A DNA stretch of 64,000 bases from Lepagella muris. GTDB taxonomy: Bacteria; Bacteroidota; Bacteroidia; Bacteroidales; Muribaculaceae. Positions 27,893 through 36,700 of the stretch are shown here, piece after piece. How positions within the stretch are numbered: position 1 is the stretch's first letter; every line of letters starts with the position of its first letter. Under the pieces are notes generated by a model, which made no database searches, had not been told where the DNA came from, and was given only the letters and a program-made list of their open reading frames with translations. Both the position numbers and the translations under genes were made by a program. Location: NCBI RefSeq assembly GCF_004793975.1, contig NZ_SRYB01000002.1:1-64000 (forward strand), given 5' to 3'.

Positions 27893-28090
27893 TTAGAATT
27901 TGAGACCAGACTGTTTCTCAATACTGCGTAAAAGAAAACCATAAATATCAGTGTTCCCTTCTGCATTTACAGTTACGGTGCCGGGTTTATCCGGATGCTT
28001 TAACTGTCGATGGCTACCCTTTTGTCGGGCAACATATCATCCATCATCGTAGAGAATCTGCAAGATCTCACTCGCTTTCAAAATTTTCAT
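27893..28090 (-). pseudogene. hicA: HicA toxin gene with premature TGA stop
   Basis: A 66-codon frame starting at ATG 28090 and ending at TAA 27893-27895. The product is a clear HicA mRNA interferase: MKILKASEILQILYDDG, then codon 18, then YVARQKGSHRQLKHPDKPG, TVTV and a C-terminal helix. Codon 18 is TGA (28037-28039) where family members have Trp (DGWYxxRQKGSH), a single G-to-A change. The catalytic His in KGSHRQ is intact downstream. The promoter and candidate operator are intact. As written the gene gives only 17 residues, so the toxin is probably dead; read-through is the alternative. Confidence 0.85.
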
Positions 28091-28116
28091 TGTACTCTTG
28101 TTTTAATTGGACGTTG

Positions 28117-28147
28117 CAAAGATAGTAAAATTACTATTATTATCAAA
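28117..28147 (-). promoter_or_regulatory. hicA promoter with candidate HicB operator
   Basis: Minus strand TTTG (28144-28147), 19-bp spacer, TATCTTTG (28117-28124). Across the -7 box and spacer lies the perfect inverted repeat ATAGTAA-AA-TTACTAT (28122-28137), placed where the HicB helix-turn-helix would block polymerase. Confidence 0.7.
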
Positions 28148-28388
28148 ATAAATCGATATATTTTTATTAGGTGAGCTTGTCTTTTGCCCTATATTAGATT
28201 CAGTGACATATTTTTTGTTGTCTAATGGTTGAAGATGTGGATAATAACATATTTTTATTATCGTACGATTTGTATCGTTAAAAGTTTTTGGTTTATAAAT
28301 GGGTATTATTTTTTGTAATTCAGCTGATTGTATAATAAAATCTGAGAATAATAAAAAATTGATTATACGGATGTATATGTAAAATATA
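28148..28388. other. AT-rich spacer without a gene
   Basis: Strongly AT-rich sequence upstream of hicA. I see no ORF, RNA gene or repeat. The composition differs from the flanking housekeeping genes and fits an acquired patch. Confidence 0.5.
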
Positions 28389-28426
28389 AGAAATCATAGT
28401 GTTTGTTGATCTGCACTATGATTTCT
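28389..28426 (-). terminator. Hairpin after the AAA-ATPase gene
   Basis: Perfect 13-bp stem AGAAATCATAGTG/CACTATGATTTCT with a 12-base loop, eight bases past the ATPase stop on the minus strand. It is AT-rich with a short following T run, so termination is likely but not strong. Confidence 0.65.
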
Positions 28427-28433
28427 TCCTTTG

Positions 28434-30002
28434 TTAGGTTTCGATGATTTTCCAATTGTCGGGGAGTCGTTTTTTGCTGGAGAAGTTTACTCCGATTTTT
28501 ATGAGTTTGCGACTGTCTGTTTGGAAAGGGAGGAGGTAGTCTTTGGAGTCAATTTGAGCAAGAGCTTGTTCGGGTGTCTTGTCAATCTTGAACTCGAAGA
28601 CGTATATGTAGTCTTTTGTCTTGATTACGAGGTCTATGCGTCCGTTGGCTGTCATGTATTCCACGTGTGTGCTGAAGCCCATTAGCTTTGCAAGGATGTA
28701 GATTACGTCCTGATAGTGTTGCTCAAGTTGGAGCATGTTGAATGAATCGTAGGGGAAGTCAGCGAATAGGCTCTTTAGTCTTTCCATGAATGTGTCGGCA
28801 TTGCCACTCTGAAGATCCCTTATGAAACTGATTACTGAAAATTGTGACCGTCGGGGGGATGTGGAGGTATAGAGGAGCAGCAGGTTATTGAGGAAGCCGC
28901 GTTCCACCTCTTTGTTGGGGAATCCGAGTAATACGGAGTCAAGTTCCGGATCATAACTCTTTATGGTGAGGTAGCCGCTCTGGTAGAGTACGGGAATCGG
29001 GTTGCCGAGGTCGAAGGAGATGTCGGTGAGAGAGGAGAGTGATGTTTCCAATTCTGAGAGATCTTGGATGGAGATACTATTTGCCAGTATCATTTTTATA
29101 AGGAATGTGGGCGTGCCGGTACTGAACCAATAATCCCTGATGAATTTCTTATTCAGACAATTCAGAAGACTGAAAGGATTATAGATGTCAGTGGATGTCT
29201 CCGGAGAGAAATGATATCCGTCATAGTTTGATTTCAGAAGGTCATAGATTTCCTGAACAGATTTGTTGGCAGATTTGGCAAATTCCGAGATTCCACAATC
29301 GAAATATTCATGCAGCTCATCAGTGGTTATTCCGCAAATGCCGTCATACTCTCTGTCAAGAGATATGTCGTTGAGGTTGTTCAAGTCGCTGAATATGCTG
29401 AGATGTCCGAACTTAGTCACTCCGGTGAGCATGGCGAAACGTATGTGGGCGTCCTGACTCTTCAAATTGGAATAGAAAGCACGGAGCCTATTCCTGAAAA
29501 TGTCCTGTAATGGTTTGTTCTCAACCGTCTCAAGAAGCGGCTTGTCGTATTCATCTACGAGTATCACTACATTTTTCCCCGTCAGTCTATGGGCATTGAT
29601 AATAACCTCCCTAAAGCGTGCTTCTTCTGGCAGAGAGCCGTCGGATGGGGCCCCGTATTTCCTTTCCCATTCTGAAAGATACATGCCGAGATGCTTGTCA
29701 ATGCTTTCCGGAGAGTCGCATCTGCAGCCTGATAGATCGAGGTGTAGCACAGGATGCGCTTCCCAATCGTGTTCATGACGCGATATGGCGAGATTCTCAA
29801 AAAGGGAACGGTTGCCGAGGAAAAAATCCTCGATTGTAGATAACAGCAGTGATTTCCCGAATCGTCTGGGACGACTCAGGAAGTAGTATTTTCCATCTGT
29901 AACAAGCCTATGGATATATTCGGTTTTGTCAACATATACATATCCATCCTCTCTGATTTTTCGGAAGGATTGCATTCCGATAGGATATTTAATCTGTGCC
30001 AT
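28434..30002 (-). CDS. AAA-ATPase-like / PD-(D/E)XK nuclease-like protein
   Basis: A 522-residue member of the large Bacteroidetes family with an N-terminal AAA-ATPase-like domain and a C-terminal PD-(D/E)XK nuclease domain (DUF1703 type). Seen: IKYPIGMQSFRKIREDGYVYVDKTEYI, a P-loop SRPRRFGKSLLL (Lys50, Ser51), Walker B VVILVDEYDKPL (about 145-156), and near the C-terminus GRIDLVIKTKDYIYVFEFKID with nuclease-like Asp457, Glu470 and Lys472. The family is often multicopy and variable between strains; its role is unknown, with defence or mobile-element links proposed. All motif residues are intact. It has its own promoter and terminator. Confidence 0.9.
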   Translation of the reverse strand: MAQIKYPIGMQSFRKIREDGYVYVDKTEYIHRLVTDGKYYFLSRPRRFGKSLLLSTIEDFFLGNRSLFENLAISRHEHDWEAHPVLHLDLSGCRCDSPESIDKHLGMYLSEWERKYGAPSDGSLPEEARFREVIINAHRLTGKNVVILVDEYDKPLLETVENKPLQDIFRNRLRAFYSNLKSQDAHIRFAMLTGVTKFGHLSIFSDLNNLNDISLDREYDGICGITTDELHEYFDCGISEFAKSANKSVQEIYDLLKSNYDGYHFSPETSTDIYNPFSLLNCLNKKFIRDYWFSTGTPTFLIKMILANSISIQDLSELETSLSSLTDISFDLGNPIPVLYQSGYLTIKSYDPELDSVLLGFPNKEVERGFLNNLLLLYTSTSPRRSQFSVISFIRDLQSGNADTFMERLKSLFADFPYDSFNMLQLEQHYQDVIYILAKLMGFSTHVEYMTANGRIDLVIKTKDYIYVFEFKIDKTPEQALAQIDSKDYLLPFQTDSRKLIKIGVNFSSKKRLPDNWKIIET

Positions 30003-30033
30003 AATTCAAACCTCTTTTTCAGATTATAATGCA

Positions 30034-30064
30034 CAAAGATAGCTGAAGTTTTCTGAAAGTGCAA
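30034..30064 (-). promoter_or_regulatory. Promoter of the AAA-ATPase gene
   Basis: Minus strand TTG (30062-30064), 20-bp spacer, TATCTTTG (30034-30041), with the ATG 31 bases further. Confidence 0.75.
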
Positions 30065-30111
30065 CTTCCGAAGTTAAAATGGTTGAAATCGGGATTATTT
30101 TGGTGTGGGTG

Positions 30112-30142
30112 TTTTGTTGAATGGGGATTTTTCGTAATTTTG
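30112..30142 (+). promoter_or_regulatory. Promoter of ruvA-sprA
   Basis: TTTTG at 30112-30116, 18-bp spacer, TAATTTTG at 30135-30142, then about 40 bases to the ruvA ATG. Confidence 0.65.
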
Positions 30143-30181
30143 TGGTGAAATAGAGGGTGGATACCCATAATATTGAGTAGA

Positions 30182-30772
30182 ATGATAGATTATATAAAAG
30201 GCACGGTGGCGGAGCTGACTCCGACTGTGGCGGTGTTGGAGACTAATGGCGTGGGGTATGAGATCAATATCACGCTTATTGATTATGCCGAACTTAATGG
30301 TGCGGCAGGTAAGAATGTGGTGAAACTTTACGTGCATGAGTCAATACGTGAGGATGCCCACGTATTGTTTGGATTCCTTACTAAAAAAAGTCGGGAATTG
30401 TTCCGTCTGCTGATAGGCGTGAGCGGTGTCGGTCCGAATACTGCACGTCTTATCCTGTCGTCGCTGACCGCTGACCAGCTTGAGGATACGATTGCTGCCG
30501 GACAGGATGCCGCGTTGAAAGCCGTGAAGGGTATAGGGGGAAAAACCGCCCAACGTATCATAGTTGACCTGAAGGATAAAATAAAAGGTTCGGGACTCTC
30601 GTTAAATGAGAGTGCTCCCAATGCCGGAGAGGCTTATGAAGATTCTATAGCCGCGCTCATAATGCTTGGATTTACAGCCCAACAGAGTCAGAAAGCGTTG
30701 AAGAAAGTATTCATGTCTGATCCCGGATTGAGCACAGAGAAAGCAATAAAACTTGCTCTCAAGATGCTCTGA
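30182..30772 (+). CDS. ruvA: Holliday junction DNA helicase subunit RuvA
   Basis: A 196-residue RuvA, which binds Holliday junctions as a tetramer and recruits RuvB. MIDYIKGTVAELTPTVAVLE opens the OB-fold domain I. The two helix-hairpin-helix motifs of domain II are around LLIGVSGVGPNTARLILSSL and ALKAVKGIGGKTAQRIIVDL. Domain III (AYEDSIAALIMLGFTAQQSQKALKKV) is at the C-terminus. ATG 30182 is chosen because RuvA proteins start at MI(D/E)YIKG; an earlier TTG at 30173 is rejected. sprA starts one base after its stop. Confidence 0.96.
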   Translation: MIDYIKGTVAELTPTVAVLETNGVGYEINITLIDYAELNGAAGKNVVKLYVHESIREDAHVLFGFLTKKSRELFRLLIGVSGVGPNTARLILSSLTADQLEDTIAAGQDAALKAVKGIGGKTAQRIIVDLKDKIKGSGLSLNESAPNAGEAYEDSIAALIMLGFTAQQSQKALKKVFMSDPGLSTEKAIKLALKML

Positions 30773-30773
30773 A

Positions 30774-33700
30774 ATGATTTTTGGCAAAAAGACAGTCACT
30801 CATATATCACGATGGATGTCGGTGTCGTTGATGACGCTGGCAGTGTCTGTCTTATGTGTTGCCCAATATAAGCGAGAGATCTTGCCTCCACCTCCACCAC
30901 CGACAGAGGAGAGCGTAGCCGGAGCATCAGGCACCGACAGCGCGGTCATGCGGTCGGCAGTACGTCGCACGTTGCCAACGAGTTATGAGGATTATGCAGG
31001 CAGGGAATATGCCGCCGATCTATCTACCCCCTCCAATATCAAGACAGAGGCGGTGTATGATCCGGAGTTGGGGATGTATGTGCTGCGGACGCGCGTGGGC
31101 GACAGGGAGGTAGTGACGCCATACATGATGACTCCTGAGGAATATGGTAAGATTCTGACTCGCCGCGACATGTATGGGTATTTCAGAAGCCGTAACGCCG
31201 AGATATTCGAGAATAGGGATAATGAGAAGTTCAACCTGTTTGATATGAACTTCGCACTCGGACCGCTGGAAAAGGTGTTCGGTCCGGGTGGCGTCCGTCT
31301 CACCACACAAGGCTCCGTGCAGCTCTCAATGGGGATAAAGAGCAACAAGACCGACAATCCGGCATTGTCGTTGAGGTCAAGAAGAAAGACATTCCTCAAC
31401 TTTGACCAGAAGATACAGGCTACGGTTGCCGCATCGGTGGGTGATAAGATGAAGTTCAACATGACCTACAACACCGACGCGACCTTTGACTTCGACTCCA
31501 AGAATCTGAAACTCAATTATGAGGGTAAGGAGGATGAGATAATCAAGAGCATTGAGGCGGGCAACGTCAGCATGACCACCGGATCAAGCCTTATAAGGGG
31601 AGGTACATCACTATTCGGACTGAAGACCAAACTGCAGTTTGGCAAATTGACGTTGACAGGGCTTGTCAGCCAACAGAACAGTGAATCGAAATCGGTAAAC
31701 ACACAGGGTGGGGTGCAGCGCACGCCATTCTCCATAAAGGCCGACAATTATGATGCCAACCGGCATTTCTTCCTCGCACAATATTTCTACGACCATTATG
31801 ATGAGTTTGCATCGAAACTGCCTCACGTTTCGTCAGGTATCAACATCACTCGTATAGAGGTGTGGATCACCAACAAGAGCAACCGTTACGAGGAATCACG
31901 CAACTTCGTAGGCTTCATGGATATAGGTGAAAACAGTCGTCTTGCCAATGACTATTGGAAACCGAATCTTTCGGAGAATGTGCCGTCAAACCGTTCGAAC
32001 AATCTTCTTGACGTTATAAAGTCGGATTATCCTGATGCCCGTAATATCAATCAGGTGACTCAGGTGCTTGCTCCGCTTCAGAACTACGGCATAACCGGTG
32101 GTAAGGATTTCGAGAAGGTGGAGAGTGCACGTCTTTTGCGATCGTCGGAATATTCGCTCAACTCCACATTGGGCTACATCTCCCTGAAGTCAGCTCTTAA
32201 CACGGATGAGGTGCTTGCCGTGGCATTTGAATATACCTATCAGGGAAAAGTATATCAGGTAGGGGAGTTCTCAAGCGATGTCACCTCCACCAACCAGTGT
32301 CTTTATCTGAAGATGCTTCGCGGTACGACCGTCTCTCCGGCACTCCCTATGTGGAAGCTTATGATGAAAAACGTGTATGCACTCGGAGCATATCAGCTTC
32401 AGCGGAAGAACTTCAAACTCAACATAAAGTATCTTAGCGACACGACAGGCACCGAGATAAATTATCTCCCGATTCCGTCAGTCTCCAACAAGCCGATACT
32501 ACAGCTGATGAACCTTGACCGTCTTGACTCCAATCAGGAGTCAAATCCCGACGGTTTCTTCGATTTCATCGAGGGTTATACGGTGGATGCCTCCAATGGT
32601 AAGATCATATTCCCTGTGGCGGAACCGTTCGGTTCCAATCTTGAGCGCAAGATTGGGGATCCGGCGATAGCTGCTGCATACGTGTATAAGGAATTGTATG
32701 ACTCAACGCTTGTGGTTGCACGTCAGTTTGCCGACAAGAATAAGTTTTCACTTGTCGGGGAGTATCAGGCTTCAAATGGTGCGCAGATACGCCTTAATGC
32801 CATGAACGTGCCGCGAGGTTCGGTAGTGGTCATGGCGGGTGGTGTTGTGCTGACCGAGAATAGCGACTATACCGTAGACTACAGCATGGGCATCGTGACC
32901 ATCACCAACCAGAGCATCATTGACTCCGGCACCAACGTGAGTGTCACGCTTGAAAACCAGTCGCTCTACAGCATGCAGCGGAAGACGCTGCTCGGTCTTG
33001 ACGCACAATATAAGTTTAATAAGGATTTCACCCTTGGCGGTACCATCCTTCATTTCTCGGAGAAAGCCTTGACAGAGAAGGTCAATATCGGTGAAGAGGT
33101 GATCAACAACACTATGTTTGGCGTCAATCTCAGCTACAATAAGGATTTCATGTGGCTCACCAATCTTCTCAATAAGGTGCCGACTATCAATGCAGTCTCC
33201 CCATCCTCATTGCGGTTGAGCGCGGAGTTTGCGCGTCTTGTGCCACACAGCCAGAAATCCGGATCAACACGCGGCTCATCATATATTGATGACTTTGAAA
33301 GCACTCAGATAAGCACCGACCTCCGCAACCCATACTCATGGACGCTTGCCTCCACACCTTACGACGGCGGTGCAGACGCGCTTTTCCCGGAGGCAGCACT
33401 TTCCGATAACGTCGATTACGGCAAGAACCGCGCATTGTTGGCATGGAACTATATCGACAGGATGTGGACCCAGAAAAACTCCTCCATGCTTCCCGGTTAT
33501 CTGCGCAATGACCTCAAACAGCTATCCAATCCATACGTCCGCGAGATAACGGTGCGCGAGATCTATCCCGGTAGAGATCAGGTATATGGGGAGTCCAACT
33601 ATGTTCAGACCCTTAACCTCTCATTCTATCCCACTGAGCGTGGTCCCTACAATCTTGATGCCGACAATATAGATGAACGCGGTCGTCTGTTGAATCCGGA

Positions 33701-36700
33701 GAAGCGTTGGGGCGGCATAATGCGGAAGATGGACAACACGAATTTCGAGAGTTCCAATGTGGAATATCTCCAGTTCTGGATGCTTGACCCATTCCTTGAC
33801 CCGGAAAATCCCAACCGCGACGGCGGCGACCTCTATTTCAACTTCGGAGAGGTGAGCGAGGATATTCTGAAGGATGGTATGAAGAGTTATGAGAACGGTA
33901 TACCGATAGATGGCAACACCCAATTCCTGACCGAGACAAAGTGGGGGCGCGTGTCGTCACAAAACTCGTTGACATACGCATTCGAGAATGGTCCTGACGC
34001 TCGTCTGAAGCAGGACGTGGGTCTTGACGGTCTTCCCAATGAGGATGAGTATGGATTCAGCTCCTATTCGGAATATCTTGCCAAACTACGCTCTAAACTA
34101 CCCGCCTCAACCATAACGGAGATGCAGGATGATCCGTTCTCCGCTATGAATGACCCTGCCGGCGACAATTATTTCTTCTACCGCAGCCCCTATTATGATG
34201 AGCAGCGCACATCCATCCTTGACCGCTACAAGCATTACAACGGAGTGGAGGGTAACTCATTGTCGCCCGATCAGAGCGATAACCCCTACTATCAGTCATC
34301 GCGTAGTGTGCCCGACGTGGAGGATATAAATCAGGATAACACTCTTAATGAATATGAAAGATATTTCCAATATAGGGTGTCGATACGTCCGGAGGATCTG
34401 GAGGTAGGAAAGAACTATATCGCCGACCGGAGGGAGACGGTTGTGACTACCCGCGAAGGACCTGCCACAGTGGTGTGGTATCTATTCAAGATACCCCTCG
34501 GACAACCGGAGAAGGTGGTGGGCGACATAAAGGATTTCTCCACAATACGTTTTGCACGTATGTTCATGACAGGCTTCCGGGAGGTGACGCATCTGCGTTT
34601 TGCCTCTCTCGAACTTGTCAGGGGGGAATGGCGCGACTATAAGTTTAATCTCAACAGCCGTGATGATTCTCCTGCAGAGGGTGAACTCGACATGTCGGTG
34701 GTGAATATAGAGGAGAACAGCGGGCGTAAGCCGGTGAATTATGTCCTTCCTCCCGACGTCAGCAGAATACAGGATGCCAGCCAGTCGCAGGCCACCCAGC
34801 TTAATGAGCAGTCGCTTCAGATGAAGCTCACCGGACTTCAGCCCGGCGACGGTAGGGGCGCATACAAGAATACTCAGCTTGATCTCCGCATATATCGTCG
34901 TATGCAGATGTGGGTGCACGCTGAGGCTCCGATTGATGATAAGACAAATCTGAAGAACGGGGATCTCGCGCTTTTCGTGCGCGTGGGTTCCGACGTGAAG
35001 AATAATTACTATGAATATGAGATACCGTTGGAACTGACCCCTCCCGGCAGCTACGATAATTATTCGTCGGAAGACAGGAATATCGTATGGCCTATCTCCA
35101 ACTTCCTTAACGTGCCGTTTGATGTCTTTACTGATATAAAGGTGGCACGCAACAGGGATAAGAGCATGAGAGTAGACGGAGTGGGCTATAATGTGCTATA
35201 CTCCATGCGCGATCCAAATAATGACCATAACACAGTCAGCGTGCTTGGCAATCCGAGTCTGAGCGATGTCAGGACAATGCTTATAGGCATACGGAATAAA
35301 TCAAACTCAGTGAAGGATGGCACGATATGGGTCAACGAGTTGCGTGTGACTGATTTCAACGAGAGTGGTGGATGGGCTGCTAATGTCAATGCCAACCTGA
35401 CGATGAGCGATCTCGGCATGATGAATTTCTCGATGCATAAGGAGACGGCAGGCTTCGGTGGGGTAGACCAGGGGCTTTCATCGCGACGGCTCGATGATTA
35501 TGAACAATACAACTTTGCAGTGCAAGGGGATGTGGGTAAGGTATTTCCGGCGGCGGCAAAGCTGAGTGCCCCGGTGTATTACTCCCGTTCTCACGAGCGC
35601 ACCACTCCCAAGTATAACCCTCTCGACCAGGATATACTTCTGAAGGATGCATTGGATGCCGCTGCTACAAAGCATGAGCGTGACTCTATCAAGGGATTTG
35701 CCGTGACTCAGAAGAGAGTGGAGAGTTTCTCTCTGTCAAATCTGAAATTCAATGTGCAGAGCAAGAATCCCATGCCGTGGGATCCTGCCAATTTCCAACT
35801 CTCGTTCTCATTTAACAAGCAGAGGAATGCTGACCCGAACACGGAGTATCAGAACACCTACGACTATCGCGGTTCATTCCAATATACCTGGAATCCTTAC
35901 ATCAAGCCGTTGAAGCCGTTCAGCTTTATAAAGGGTAAGGGGAAGACTGCCAAATTCTTCAAGGATTGGGGTATCAATTGGTTGCCCAGCAACATAACCT
36001 TCTTCACCAATATCACGCGATATTATTATGAGGAGCAGACGCGAAGCGAGGTTGATGTCGATTTCCAGCTTCCCGTGCAGGTAAGTAAGAATTTCCTTTG
36101 GGACCGTCAGCTGAATCTGACGTGGAATCTCCTTCAGTCGCTTAGCCTCTCGTTTGCCAGCAACACAACGGCACGGATAGAGGAGACAATCGGTGCGGTC
36201 AATAAGCGGCTGTTCCCGGATAAATATCGCGATTGGAAAGACACGGTGTGGTCATCGATAAAAGGTCTCGGCACTCCGTGGAACTACAATCAGACGTTCA
36301 CAGGCACTTACCGTGCGCCATTCAATAAGATTCCGGTGCTTGACTATCTTACCGGAAGCGTAAGCTATACCTCGACCTATAGATGGGATAAGGGTTCGAC
36401 TGTGGATGATGTGTATCTCGGCAATTCAATACAGAACCAGACCACTTGGAATGCTGATGCTCGTCTTAATTTCGAGACGCTTTATAATAAGTCGAAATAT
36501 CTTCAGAACATCAACAAACGTTTTGCCAAGACTTCGGCGCGCACAAGGAAGCAGACGGCACAGACCCGCCGCCCGATAGCCAAGAAGTTTGAACGTGCCA
36601 TCAATCTCTCGGCAGATACGTCTACTCTGGTGAAGCATAATCTGAAGACAAAGAAGGTAAAGGTCAATGCCACGGAGAAAGATAAACCGCTGAAGCTGGA

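Noticed and set aside
28037..28039. Selenocysteine or tryptophan recoding of TGA in hicA
   Set aside because: No SECIS-like structure is visible, and TGA ends many normal genes in this window (for example hisS, ruvA, folK), so TGA is a stop in this genome.
28431..28685. An 84-codon plus-strand frame rich in Val and Glu
   Set aside because: It is antisense to the nuclease domain of the AAA-ATPase gene and mirrors its codons.
30992..31462. Minus-strand 156-codon frame within sprA
   Set aside because: Antisense shadow; sprA coding is continuous and family-like throughout.
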